From the NCBI GenBank assembly GCA_019454835.1, contig JACFNP010000013.1, positions 1 through 64,000 on the forward strand: a DNA stretch of 64,000 bases, read 5' to 3'. Both the position numbers and the translations under genes were made by a program. This stretch comes from Rubellimicrobium sp. (GTDB taxonomy: Bacteria; Pseudomonadota; Alphaproteobacteria; Rhodobacterales; Rhodobacteraceae). The notes under the pieces are model-generated. The model searched no databases. It saw only the letters and a list, made by a program, of their open reading frames with translations, and was not told the DNA's origin. Shown here in pieces: positions 1-8,671 of this stretch (its first letter is position 1; every line of letters begins with the position of its first letter).

Positions 1-76
1 CGCGGCTACGCCTAAGCAACCCCGACCGCTCGCTCAACAACACCGGGGTTGCTTCGGCTTCGCCTCGCAATGACGG
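1..76. repeat. Palindromic interspersed repeat, copy 1 (cut by window edge)
   Basis: Right arm and part of the left arm of the 80-95 bp imperfect palindrome found throughout the window. The right arm reads ttgcttcggcttcgcctcgc followed by aatgacgg and is intact; the left arm is degraded or cut at the window start. It lies 28 bases beyond the stop codon of lysC. Confidence 0.85.
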
Positions 77-104
77 AATGTGCCGCCGCGCGGCGGGCCG
101 CCGC

Positions 105-1343
105 TCAGGCGGCCTGGCCCAGCCCGAACGTGTCGTGCAGCACCTGCACCGCCAGTTCCATGTATTTGCGGTCGATCAGCACCGAGATCTTGATCTCGGA
201 CGTGGTGATGACCTTGATGTTGATGCCCTCGGAGGCCAGCGCCCGGAACATCTGCGCGGCAACGCCCGCATGGCTGCGCATCCCGATCCCGACCACGGAC
301 ACCTTGGCCACGCCCTGGTCGACGACCAGATCGGCGAATTCGTAGTCGCCGCGCGCCCGCGCCGCATCGACGGCCTTCCTCGCGCGCTCGATCTGGTCGA
401 CCGGGCAGGAAAACGTCATGTCGGTCGTGCCGTCCTCGGAGATGTTCTGCACGATCATGTCGACGTTCACCCCGGCCTCGGCCAGCGGGCCGAAGATCGC
501 GGCGGCGATGCCGGGCCGGTCGGCCACGGCCAGAAGCGTCATCTTGGCCTCGTCGCGCGAATGGGCGATCCCGGCCACGGCCTTCTTTTCCATGATGTCC
601 TCCTCGTCGCAGACAAGGGTTCCCGCCCCGTCGGACGGTTCCTCGAAGCTCGACAGAACCCGCAGCTTCACCTTGTAGCGCATCGCCATCTCGACCGAGC
701 GGGTCTGCAGCACCTTGGCACCCATGCTGGCCAGTTCCAGCATTTCCTCGTAGGCGATGCGGTCGAGCTTGCGGGCGCTCTCGCAGATGCGCGGGTCGGT
801 GGTATAGACGCCGTCAACGTCGGTGTAGATGTCGCAGCGCTCGGCCCCGAACGACGCGGCGAAGGCCACGGCCGTCGTGTCCGAACCCCCGCGCCCAAGC
901 GTGGTGATGCGGTTCTCGTCGCTGATCCCCTGAAAGCCCGCGACCACCGCGACGCGCATCCCTTCGGCGAACTTGCGCAGGATGTTGTCGGTCGGAATGT
1001 CCTCGATCCGGGCGCTGCCATGCGCGGACGAGGTCATCACCGGCACCTGCCAGCCCTGCCACGACCGCGCAGGCACGCCCATTTCCTGCAACCGCAGCGC
1101 CATGAGGCCCGCCGTCACGTTCTCGCCCGACGAGGTGACGGCGTCGTATTCGCGCCCGTCATAGAGCGGCGAGGTCTCGGTCACCCAGCCGACGAGCTTG
1201 TTGGTCTCGCCCGCCATCGCCGAGACGATGCAGATGACATCATGGCCACGCGCGACCTCGAGCGAGATGCGCTTGGCGACCCGCTGGATGCGGTCAAGGC
1301 TGGCGACGGACGTGCCGCCGAACTTCATCACCAGAATGGGCAT
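105..1343 (-). CDS. lysC: Aspartate kinase
   Basis: Phosphorylates L-aspartate to L-4-aspartyl phosphate, the first step towards lysine, methionine, threonine and diaminopimelate; cytoplasmic. The start at 1343 gives 412 residues beginning MPILVMKFGGTSVA, the usual N-terminus with the KFGGTS nucleotide/aspartate loop at residues 7-12. Upstream in-frame codons would add about 43 residues read from repeat-derived DNA and are rejected. The C-terminal third holds two ACT domains (the first around DRPGIAAAIFGPLAEAGVNVD, the second around VGIGMRSHAGVAAQMFRALA), the usual site of allosteric feedback by lysine and/or threonine. Length fits the single-function alphaproteobacterial enzyme. It stands alone, with a palindromic repeat on each side, so it is probably monocistronic. 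Confidence 0.97.
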   Translation of the reverse strand: MPILVMKFGGTSVASLDRIQRVAKRISLEVARGHDVICIVSAMAGETNKLVGWVTETSPLYDGREYDAVTSSGENVTAGLMALRLQEMGVPARSWQGWQVPVMTSSAHGSARIEDIPTDNILRKFAEGMRVAVVAGFQGISDENRITTLGRGGSDTTAVAFAASFGAERCDIYTDVDGVYTTDPRICESARKLDRIAYEEMLELASMGAKVLQTRSVEMAMRYKVKLRVLSSFEEPSDGAGTLVCDEEDIMEKKAVAGIAHSRDEAKMTLLAVADRPGIAAAIFGPLAEAGVNVDMIVQNISEDGTTDMTFSCPVDQIERARKAVDAARARGDYEFADLVVDQGVAKVSVVGIGMRSHAGVAAQMFRALASEGINIKVITTSEIKISVLIDRKYMELAVQVLHDTFGLGQAA

Positions 1344-1438
1344 GAAAACCCCGCAGTTACCCGGCGGCTCATATCGCCGCGCGGGAAGAGGGGCAATGGG
1401 GCGATGAAGGGGGGTGGCGGGCGAGCGAACCGCATGTT

Positions 1439-1528
1439 CCGTCATTGCGAGGAGGCGCAGCCGACGAAGCAATCCCGATGGTGTGTATGAGAGGTCGGGG
1501 TTGCTTCGGCTTCGCCTCGCAATGACGG
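1439..1528. repeat. Palindromic interspersed repeat, copy 2
   Basis: Full 90-bp copy, from ccgtcattgcgagg to ctcgcaatgacgg, with inner arms agcaatcccga and gtcggggttgcttcggctt. It lies between lysC and choX. Its outer flanks (gcgaaccgcatgtt on the left; ttcgggctgtacatgccctt on the right) also match copy 8, so conservation extends beyond the palindrome here. Confidence 0.93.
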
Positions 1529-1787
1529 GGTTTTCGGGCTGTACATGCCCTTGCCCAGGTTCCGGCGCATATGAGATTCCGCCGTCGAACGCGGGGCCGG
1601 GTTATCCGAGGCTTGGCGTGTGATGCAAAGCGAACGAAGAACCCCGTGCAGATCATCGGGCTGCCCGGTCAGGTTGTCAGGAATACCCTGACATCCTGCC
1701 CTTGCCGGTATCCGCCCCCCGAAACCGGCCCCTGCTTCGGACAGACATTCCCTTCACGCTCGCATCTCTTCTCTCCCGGCCCTGCGT
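1529..1787. other. Gene-free stretch between copy 2 and choX
   Basis: No convincing coding frame. It holds the conserved right flank of repeat copy 2 and a small inverted repeat at 1675-1693 (tgtcagg, five-base loop, cctgaca). The inverted repeat lies about 95 bases beyond the choX stop and could be a weak processing or termination signal, although no T-run follows it. Confidence 0.4.
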
Positions 1788-2711
1788 TCAGTCGGAGAGC
1801 GCGGCCGTCACCGCCGCCATGGCGTCGCCGCCGTCGATGGTGGTCACGCCCTCGAGCCAGGGGGCCAGAACCTCGGGGTTCGCGGCCAGCCAGGCTGTCG
1901 CCGCGTCGCGCGGCGTGGCGCCGTCATCGAGGATCGCGCCCATGATCTCGTTCTCCATCGCCAGCGAGAATTCGAGGTTCTGCAGGAACCGTCCCACGTT
2001 CGGGCAGCGATCCACCCAGCCAGCGGGCGTGTTGGTGTAGACCTCGGCACCGCCGTAGTCGGGGCCGAACCAGTCGTCGCCGCCCGACAGGTAGGTGATG
2101 TCGAAATTCGCGTTCATCGGATGCGGCGCCCAGGCTAGGAACACCAGCGGTTCGTCACGGGTTTCGGCGCGGGCGACCTGCGCCAGCATCCCCTGTTCCG
2201 AGCTTTCGACCAGCTCGAACCCGGCAAGATCGAAGGCGTCGGCCTCGATCATTTCAAGGATCAGGCGATTGCCGTCATTGCCGGGCTCGATGCCGTAGAT
2301 CTGGTCGGCCAGCGCGTCGGCATGGGCGGCGATGTCAGCGAAATCGGCGATACCAAGGGCCGCGCCCCCGGCGTTGGTGGCGAGCGTGTATTTCGCCCCC
2401 GCGAGGTTGCGGCGCACGGTGTCGATGGTGCCCGCTTCAAGGTAGGGGGCGACATCGGCGGCCATCGACGGCTGCCAGTTGCCCAGATAGACATCGACAT
2501 CCCCGGTGGCGAGCGATTGCAGCGTGACCGGAATCGACAGGATCATGACCTCGGTTTCATACCCCAGCGCGTCGAGAATGAAGGTCGTCGCTGCCGTGGT
2601 CGAGGTGATGTCGGTCCAGCCGACATCGGAAAAGACGATATGATCGCAATCGGCCAGCACGGGTGCCGCAGCGACTGCGGCCAGCGCTGAAATCGTGGTA
2701 ATCAGTTTCAT
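1788..2711 (-). CDS. choX: Choline/betaine ABC transporter substrate-binding protein (ChoX-like)
   Basis: Periplasmic binding protein of 307 residues with a Sec signal peptide (about residues 1-20, ending APVLA) and mature start DCDHIVFSDVGWTDIT. The blocks FSDVGWTDITSTTAAT, VYLGNWQPSM, NLAGAKYTLAT and YGIEPGNDGNRLI closely match, as I remember them, the ChoX/ProX choline-binding family of rhizobia and Rhodobacterales. Expected ligands are choline, betaine or acetylcholine. No cognate permease or ATPase (choW, choV) is in the window; its neighbour upstream in the same direction is the acetone-carboxylase operon and its SDR, 78 bases away. It may work with a transporter elsewhere, or bind a different small ligand linked to that operon. 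Confidence 0.85.
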   Translation of the reverse strand: MKLITTISALAAVAAAPVLADCDHIVFSDVGWTDITSTTAATTFILDALGYETEVMILSIPVTLQSLATGDVDVYLGNWQPSMAADVAPYLEAGTIDTVRRNLAGAKYTLATNAGGAALGIADFADIAAHADALADQIYGIEPGNDGNRLILEMIEADAFDLAGFELVESSEQGMLAQVARAETRDEPLVFLAWAPHPMNANFDITYLSGGDDWFGPDYGGAEVYTNTPAGWVDRCPNVGRFLQNLEFSLAMENEIMGAILDDGATPRDAATAWLAANPEVLAPWLEGVTTIDGGDAMAAVTAALSD

Positions 2712-2789
2712 GGTTGCGGTCCTCCCTGGGTTGTTGTTCGTTCCCTGTCATCGTCCGAGCGGTCCGGGGTCGGTTGCGGGCTGATTTCC

Positions 2790-3611
2790 CTACCAGAGCG
2801 CGCCGCCGGTGATCTGGATGTTCTCCATCGTGATCCCGCGCGCGCCGTCGCTGCACAGGAACGCGGCCAGGGCGGCAATCTCGCCGGGCTGGATGATGCG
2901 TTGTTGCGGGTTCTGCGCGGCGACCTCGGCCAGCGCATCGTCCAGGCTGCGCCCCTTGCCCTCGCGCTCGACCACTTGCGTCAGGTTGCGGTGCATCAGT
3001 TCGGTCTCGACCCAGGTAGGCGAGATCATGGTGCAGGTGACGCCATGCGATGCCCCTTCCAGCGCAACGCAGCGGGTCAGCCCCAGCAGCCCCGATTTCG
3101 AGGCACAATAGGCCGGGTTGTCCTTCCAGCCCGTGGTCGCGGCGGTCGAGCCGATGTTGATGATCCGCCCCCAGCCCCGTTCGATCATGCCGGGCAACAG
3201 CTCGCGCGTCATGCGGAAGGCGCCGTTCAGGTTGGTATCGAGGATCTTTTCCCACAATTCATCGGAATGGCCCGAAACCGGCTGTTCGGCAGTGGTTCCG
3301 GCGGCGTTCACCAGAATATCGGCAGGGCCGCAGGCGGCCCGTGCGGCGGCAAGAAAGTCGCGGATCGCGCCGGTGTCGCGCACGTCCAGATGTCCGGCAT
3401 GGACCGCGCCGCCATGCGCGGCCAGCGCGTCGCGCACGGTGGTGACGGTGGCGTCTTCGGCATAGGCGGCGGCATCACCGGCGCGGCCCGCCCCGACGTA
3501 GGAGCCGACCGCCACCGCCGCCCCTTCGCGGGCCAGCGCGTGCGCAATGGCCAGGCCCTGTCCGGTCAGCCCCCCGGTGATGACGGCCGAGCGGCCCCTG
3601 AGCATGTGCAT
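2790..3611 (-). CDS. Short-chain dehydrogenase/reductase, 3-hydroxybutyrate-dehydrogenase-like
   Basis: NAD(P)-dependent SDR of 273 residues. The start at 3611 is preceded by AGGAG six bases upstream; an earlier in-frame codon would add 15 residues without a site. Cofactor motif TGGLTGQG at residues 12-19, the NAAGTT structural motif, catalytic Ser in INIGSTAATTGW and the active-site pair in AYCASK (YxxxK). The overall pattern resembles D-3-hydroxybutyrate dehydrogenases. It is last in the acx operon, 41 bases after acxC. Since acetone carboxylase makes acetoacetate, a reductase interconverting acetoacetate and 3-hydroxybutyrate is a natural role, but this is inferred from family and context. 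Confidence 0.8.
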   Translation of the reverse strand: MHMLRGRSAVITGGLTGQGLAIAHALAREGAAVAVGSYVGAGRAGDAAAYAEDATVTTVRDALAAHGGAVHAGHLDVRDTGAIRDFLAAARAACGPADILVNAAGTTAEQPVSGHSDELWEKILDTNLNGAFRMTRELLPGMIERGWGRIINIGSTAATTGWKDNPAYCASKSGLLGLTRCVALEGASHGVTCTMISPTWVETELMHRNLTQVVEREGKGRSLDDALAEVAAQNPQQRIIQPGEIAALAAFLCSDGARGITMENIQITGGALW

Positions 3612-3652
3612 GGCGGTCTCCTGTTGCTGATCGTCCGGGCGCTGGCCGCCGG

Positions 3653-4162
3653 TCACGCGGCGACACCCGGTTCGGGGGGCAGCGCGCGGCCAAGCCAGTC
3701 TTCGTAGAAGCCTTCGAGATCGGGCTGGAAATCATGCACCACCGGATAGCCGGGCGCGCAGGCCTCGACCTCGTGCAGATGGCCGCAGGTGGGGCAAATG
3801 AACTCGCGCAGCTCCATCCAGCGCGGGTCGGGCAGGTCGGCGGTCGGGTAGATTTCGGCCAGCAATTCGTCGCTGTCGCGGATCAGCACCGCCGCCGACA
3901 GTTTCCAGTTCTTCGTCCAGTGACCGAAATCATGGCCACATTCGCACAGGGTGTGCCGCCCCTTCGCGGTATCGGCGATGAACAGATGCGACGACACCGG
4001 CAGGATGATCGGCGCATCCCATTCCACCCGGTCCTGCAGCGCGGCGATGGCCTTGTCGAAGCGGTCATCGTCCTTGTAGGCGCTCATGATGCGACGGGTG
4101 TCGTGCCAGGGCAGATTGCCTTCGATCAGATCGGCGATCACTTCCTTGCTGTAGCTGGTCAT
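3653..4162 (-). CDS. acxC: Acetone carboxylase-type gamma subunit
   Basis: Small subunit of 169 residues, almost the length I recall for AcxC (about 168). It carries two cysteine pairs that look like zinc ligands: Cys73 and Cys75 in CECGHDFGH, Cys123 and Cys126 in CPTCGHLHEVEA. The start overlaps the stop of acxB by four bases (ATGA), indicating translational coupling. Acetone carboxylase is a cytoplasmic heteromer that carboxylates acetone to acetoacetate at the expense of ATP. The presence of this subunit separates the operon from plain hydantoinase or 5-oxoprolinase gene pairs, which lack it. A related ketone, such as acetophenone or butanone, is possible as the substrate. Confidence 0.82.
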   Translation of the reverse strand: MTSYSKEVIADLIEGNLPWHDTRRIMSAYKDDDRFDKAIAALQDRVEWDAPIILPVSSHLFIADTAKGRHTLCECGHDFGHWTKNWKLSAAVLIRDSDELLAEIYPTADLPDPRWMELREFICPTCGHLHEVEACAPGYPVVHDFQPDLEGFYEDWLGRALPPEPGVAA

Positions 4163-6354
4163 TTCGCGGACTCCATCTCGAAATCGGCCGGCAGGCCCCA
4201 GAACTCGGCGAACTCGGCGCGGAATTTTTCCGACAGACGCATCGCCTCGCGATACATCAGCCGCACTTCGGGGGCGAAGTCGCGCGCGGCAACCCGCCTG
4301 GCCTCGTCGGCCATCCATTCGGACACCGGACGCGCCCGCGACAGCCGTTCCGCCCGCTTGTCGGCGCGCAGCTTCGCGGTCGCCTCCAGATCGGCGTGCC
4401 AGCGGCCCTCGTCGCCTTCGGCCACGACGATGCCATAGACACTGCGCGCCGCGCCTTCGGTGATGAAGCCGTTCTCGACATCCTCGGCGGTCTTGACCGG
4501 ATCGCGTTCCAGCACGTCGCCAAAGCCGCCGCCGCCGTTGTAGCTGTGGGTGAAGATGTCACCTTCCGCATGCGGCTTCTCGATATAGGGCCCTTCGACA
4601 AGGACATGTTCGCCCTCGAGCAGCTCGAGCTCGCGCCGGTCATGGCCGATGCCGTGGGGCAGGGGCAGGCGGGCCTCGATCCGTTCGGCAAGGTTCGGCT
4701 CGCGCACCGCGCGGTGCTGCTGGCAGGTCGGGGCCGGATAGCCGCCGCACATGCCGCCGTTGTCGAACACGCGGCTGGAATGTTCCGAGGTGACAAGGCG
4801 CAGGTGGTCGGTCTTGTTCAGCAGCCAGGTCGAGATGAACGAACAGCCGCCGCGATATTTCCCCGCACCGCCTGAATCGGACAGGATCTGGCGGCCGATA
4901 TAGACCATCGGCATGTTCTGTTCCCAGATCTCGATATTGCCCATGTCGGATTCGGGGTTCCAGCCGACATAGGCGGTATCCAGCCCGTCCTTGATCGCCA
5001 GCGCGCCCGATCCGGCGGCGGCACATTCGAAATGCGCCATGCCGAAGGGGGTGCCGTATTGCGAGGTGCCGCCCATCTCGATCATCGGGCTGTTGACCTG
5101 GCCGACGAAGACTTCCTCGACGAAGCCGCGCGCAAGGAAGCTGCGCGACAGCAGCCGCTGGAACACCCCGTAGGAGGGCAGCAGCAGCGCCCAGCTTGTC
5201 GCCGTGGCCACCATCTCGTTGTCGGGGTTGGTCCAGGTGCCGTGCGGCAGGTTCAGTTCGGTCGCCATCCAGGCGCCGTCGTTGACCAGCCCCTCGAAGT
5301 TCATGTGCTGGGTCAGCGTCACGAACATGCCGCCGTCCATCCCTGCAGGCGTGCAGTTCATCGAGTGATAGCCCCAGGGCTGCGTGCCCTCGTAGTCGAG
5401 CTTCATCTTGCCGTCGCGGGTGATCTCGAGTTCGAGCGGGATATTGTAAAGCCAGTCCATCGGCCCGAGCGGCTGGAAGCCCTGCTTGCCCTCGGTGACA
5501 TGGCCGTAGAAGGTATGGCCGCGATAGATGCCGGGCACCGTCAGTTGCCGGGTGCGGGCAAGCTGGCCGCGGCGGCCTTCCTCGATGAATTCCTTCATCA
5601 CCCGCTTCCAGTAGTCGATGCCGACATCGCGGATGATGTTCTTCACGCCCTCGCGCATCTCGATGCAGGACGCGACCTTGGCCTGTTCGTCCAGAACCCA
5701 GTAGATCGGCATCCGCAGGTTGCGTTCGCAGCGGATCACGTAGTCGCGGCGGATTTCGTCGTTGGTGCCGATCTTCTCGGCGCAGACGAACAGCCCTTCG
5801 GTGAAACGCTCCTGTGCAAGGCAGACATCGCCGCCCGGCGTGATGCCGCCCGATTCCAGTTCGTGGCAGACCGCGCCGGCCCAGCCGACCAGTTCGCCCT
5901 CCCAGTAGATCGGCATCACGTCCATCACGTCCGGCACCTGCACGGTGCCGATGAAGGCGTCGTTGTTGGCGAAGATGTCGCCGTCGTTGATGCCGGGGTT
6001 TTCCTCGTAGCCGTTGTTGATCATCCATTTGATGAACCGGCTCATGGTGTGGACATGGACCATGATGCCGTTGGACAGCGCCACCGCGTCGCCTTCCGGC
6101 GTGTAGATGGCGACCACCATCTCGCCCACCTCGCGCACGCCGGGGCTGGCCGAGATGCGCCGCGCCATTTCGCGCGCCGACACGCAGGTGGCGCGCAGCT
6201 TGGTGTGCAGGGTTTCGTATTTCAGCGGGTCCTGCCTGCGCAGCCGCAGTTCGGTGATGCCGTCGTAGCAGCCGGTCTCCTCCATCAGCCGTTCCGAGGC
6301 CAGCAGGCGGTCGCGCAGCGGCATGTCCACCTTGATCGGATCGTGAATGGTCAT
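4159..6354 (-). CDS. acxB: Acetone carboxylase-type alpha subunit (HyuB/hydantoinase B family)
   Basis: 731-residue protein of the hydantoinase-B/oxoprolinase family. The start at 6354 follows AAGGGGGCGACG and gives MTIHDPIKVDMPLRDRLLAS; it lies 11 bases after acxA. Recognisable blocks include SNGIMVHVHTMSRFIKWMI, NDAFIGTVQVPDVMDVMPIY, CHELESGGITPGGDVCL and NGGGGFGDVLERDP near the C-terminus. The length suits the large subunit of acetone carboxylase (about 770 residues in Xanthobacter), and it sits between AcxA- and AcxC-like genes in the standard A-B-C order. In this family the subunit binds the substrate and metal and performs the carboxylation, while AcxA handles phosphorylation. Substrate identity is not proven by sequence. 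Confidence 0.86.
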   Translation of the reverse strand: MTIHDPIKVDMPLRDRLLASERLMEETGCYDGITELRLRRQDPLKYETLHTKLRATCVSAREMARRISASPGVREVGEMVVAIYTPEGDAVALSNGIMVHVHTMSRFIKWMINNGYEENPGINDGDIFANNDAFIGTVQVPDVMDVMPIYWEGELVGWAGAVCHELESGGITPGGDVCLAQERFTEGLFVCAEKIGTNDEIRRDYVIRCERNLRMPIYWVLDEQAKVASCIEMREGVKNIIRDVGIDYWKRVMKEFIEEGRRGQLARTRQLTVPGIYRGHTFYGHVTEGKQGFQPLGPMDWLYNIPLELEITRDGKMKLDYEGTQPWGYHSMNCTPAGMDGGMFVTLTQHMNFEGLVNDGAWMATELNLPHGTWTNPDNEMVATATSWALLLPSYGVFQRLLSRSFLARGFVEEVFVGQVNSPMIEMGGTSQYGTPFGMAHFECAAAGSGALAIKDGLDTAYVGWNPESDMGNIEIWEQNMPMVYIGRQILSDSGGAGKYRGGCSFISTWLLNKTDHLRLVTSEHSSRVFDNGGMCGGYPAPTCQQHRAVREPNLAERIEARLPLPHGIGHDRRELELLEGEHVLVEGPYIEKPHAEGDIFTHSYNGGGGFGDVLERDPVKTAEDVENGFITEGAARSVYGIVVAEGDEGRWHADLEATAKLRADKRAERLSRARPVSEWMADEARRVAARDFAPEVRLMYREAMRLSEKFRAEFAEFWGLPADFEMESAK

Positions 6355-6365
6355 CGTCGCCCCCT

Positions 6366-8537
6366 TCAGCCGTGGCGGTAGTGCAGCAGGGTCCACTCGT
6401 CGACGAAGACCTCGTCGCCGGGGAAAATCACCAGCGTGGTTGCGGGATGCTCGACGATGGCCGGGCCCTGGATGCGGTGGCCGGGCTGGAGCATGTCCAT
6501 TTCGTAAAGGTCGGCGTCGTGCCAGCGCCCGTACATGTAGGCGTTGCGCTTGCCCTTGTGGGCCGACGACGGGTCGGGCGGGTTCAGCGGGCGTTGCAGC
6601 AGCACCGGCTTGATCTTGTCGGCCACGGCGGTGACGCCGATCTCCATGATCGAGCTTCCCGCCGCGCCGTAGCGCGTCACCCTCTGGTTGATCGAGGCAT
6701 AGACGCGCTCGAACTCGGCGATGATCGCGCGCATGTCGTCGGCGCCCTTGGGATGACCGACAGGCGAGGCGACCTCGACATCTTCGAGCTGGCCGGTGAA
6801 GCGCATCATCAGGAAGGGATGGGTGCGGATCTTCTCGCGTGCATGGCCCTCGGCCTCCATCTCGGCGACGGCGGCGGCTTCGAGGTCGTCCATGATCCGG
6901 GCGACCTGGCGCGCATGGTCCTCAAGCTCGATGGCGGTTGCGGCGCTGGTGATGTCGATCTGCGTCGAGACCGAATGACGGCGCATGTAGTCGGCGGTGG
7001 TGCAGCCGAAGGCGGAAAACCCGGCGGCAAACTGGAAGGTCAGGATGTCGCGGAAGCCGATCCCGCGCGAACAGCCCGCCAGATGCAGCGGCCCCGAGCC
7101 GCCGTAGCTCAGCAGCGTGTATTGCGACGGGTGAATCCCCTGGCCGGAGATGACCCGCAGCAGCGCGTTGTTGGCGTCGGTCTCGAGCATCTCGATCATG
7201 CCCTCGGCCGCCTCGTAGACATCGACTCCCAGCGGATCGGCGCATTTTTCCTTGAAGATGCGCTTGGCCTTCTCGACATCCAGCACGACCTTGCCGCCGA
7301 GGAAGTAATGCGGGTTCAGCCGCCCGAGGATGGCGTCGCAATCGGCGATGGTGGGTTCGGTCCCGCCACGGTCAAAGCAGATCGGGCCGGGGTCGGACCC
7401 CGCGCTTTCCGGGCCGAGGCTGACCTTGCGGGTCAGCGGATCGACCTTGATGATCATGCCCGCGCCCGCGCCGATCGTGTCAAGATGCAGCGTCGGCACG
7501 TTGAGCTTGAAGCGGTCCATCAGCGGCTCGTTCTCGATCCGCGTCTGGCCACGGGTAATCACCCCCATGTCGAAGCTGGTGCCGCCCATGTCCGAGCACA
7601 CCAGGCTGTCGTTGCCGATCAGCTTGCCGATATAGGCCGCGCCGAGGATGCCGCCGATGGGGCCGGAAATCATGGTTTCGTGCAGGCGCGGATGGTGGAT
7701 CGAGGCAAGGCCGCCAAAGCTCAGCAGCGTCTGCACGCCGTAGCGGAAGCCGTATTTCTGCGATGCAGCCTCGATGGCCTGCAACTGCTCGCGGCCGCGC
7801 GCGGTGGCATAGGCTTCGATCAGGACCGAGTTCAACCGCGACTGCTCGCGGACCACGGGGCGGATGGCGTGGCTCATGTAGACGCGGATCTGTGCCCCGG
7901 CGGCGGCGATCTCTTCCTCGCACAATGCGGCGATGCGCTGCTCGTGCACCGGGTTCACATGGCTGAAGATCGTCATGATGCAGATCGAATCGACCTTGTC
8001 CGCGATCAGCGCGCGGGCCGCGCGGCGCACGTCGTCCTCGTAAAGCGGGATGACCACGTCGCCGAACTGGTCGATGCGCTCGGTCACGCCGTGGGTGCGA
8101 CGGCGCGGCACCAGCGGATCGGGATGCGCATGCGTGACCGCGTGCAGGCGGTCGGCATAGGAATAGTCGGCCCAGGCCTGCAACCCGCGGCCCATCAGCA
8201 CCATGTCCTCGAGGCCGCGGGTGGTGATCAGCCCCAGCCGGCGCCCGGTGCGCGACAGCAGCGTGTTCAGCATCCCGGTGCCGGAATAGAGCACCACATC
8301 CAGCCCGCCGAACAGATCGGCCAGCGTGATGCCCCAGGCGTCGGCGGCGTCCTCGGACGAGGCGACGAAGCCTTCGCTTTCGTCATGCGGCGTGGTGGCC
8401 GCCTTGCCGATGGTGAAATGGCCGTCACGGTTCACCAGGATCGTGTCGGTCATGGTGCCGCCGGCGTCGATGCCGATGACGATGGGCGGCTCGTTCGTAT
8501 GTCCGGGCTGCTCGTCGCGGGTCAGGGGCCTGTTCAC
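6366..8537 (-). CDS. acxA: Acetone carboxylase-type beta subunit (HyuA/hydantoinase A family)
   Basis: 723 residues from a GTG start at 8537, chosen because GCGAGG lies seven bases upstream and the length then fits AcxA (about 717); the open frame extends 25 codons further without support. The N-terminal ATP-binding fold shows VIGIDAGGTMTDT and YSGTGMLNTLLSR. The centre carries SGPIGGILGAAYIGK, CSDMGGTSFDMG and DTIGAGAGMI, and the C-terminal part FAAGFSAFGCTTADYMRR. These match, as I remember them, acetone-carboxylase beta subunits more closely than hydantoinases. First gene of the acxABC-SDR operon, divergent from the LuxR-type regulator. Expected role: ATP-dependent activation of the ketone enolate and bicarbonate. 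Confidence 0.86.
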   Translation of the reverse strand: MNRPLTRDEQPGHTNEPPIVIGIDAGGTMTDTILVNRDGHFTIGKAATTPHDESEGFVASSEDAADAWGITLADLFGGLDVVLYSGTGMLNTLLSRTGRRLGLITTRGLEDMVLMGRGLQAWADYSYADRLHAVTHAHPDPLVPRRRTHGVTERIDQFGDVVIPLYEDDVRRAARALIADKVDSICIMTIFSHVNPVHEQRIAALCEEEIAAAGAQIRVYMSHAIRPVVREQSRLNSVLIEAYATARGREQLQAIEAASQKYGFRYGVQTLLSFGGLASIHHPRLHETMISGPIGGILGAAYIGKLIGNDSLVCSDMGGTSFDMGVITRGQTRIENEPLMDRFKLNVPTLHLDTIGAGAGMIIKVDPLTRKVSLGPESAGSDPGPICFDRGGTEPTIADCDAILGRLNPHYFLGGKVVLDVEKAKRIFKEKCADPLGVDVYEAAEGMIEMLETDANNALLRVISGQGIHPSQYTLLSYGGSGPLHLAGCSRGIGFRDILTFQFAAGFSAFGCTTADYMRRHSVSTQIDITSAATAIELEDHARQVARIMDDLEAAAVAEMEAEGHAREKIRTHPFLMMRFTGQLEDVEVASPVGHPKGADDMRAIIAEFERVYASINQRVTRYGAAGSSIMEIGVTAVADKIKPVLLQRPLNPPDPSSAHKGKRNAYMYGRWHDADLYEMDMLQPGHRIQGPAIVEHPATTLVIFPGDEVFVDEWTLLHYRHG

Positions 8538-8609
8538 TGGCGTGCCTCGCTGTGCTGGAATGGTGCCAAGGTATTGCCTGAACGCTAGACGCGGGCCGCC
8601 GTCCCGGTC

Positions 8610-8629
8610 CATGTGCCGGAAGGCACATG
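8610..8629. promoter_or_regulatory. Inverted repeat between acxA and the LuxR-type gene
   Basis: Perfect 8-bp arms, catgtgcc and ggcacatg, around a 4-base centre (ggaa): 20 bp in all, the usual size of a LuxR-family binding site. It lies 73 bases before acxA and 43 before the regulator, where it could control both divergent units. A further similar half-site (catgtggc) begins at 8641. Assignment as operator is inferred from position and symmetry. Confidence 0.5.
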
Positions 8630-8671
8630 CGCGCCGCGCGCATGTGGCCCGCCTGCAGGGGAGGAACCGGC

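Noticed and set aside
8551-8570. Sigma54-like promoter (TGGCAC, GG-N10-GC) before acxA on the minus strand
   Set aside because: The implied transcription start would fall about six bases before the GTG and after the ribosome-binding site, and the regulator nearby has no sigma54-activator domain. Probably chance.
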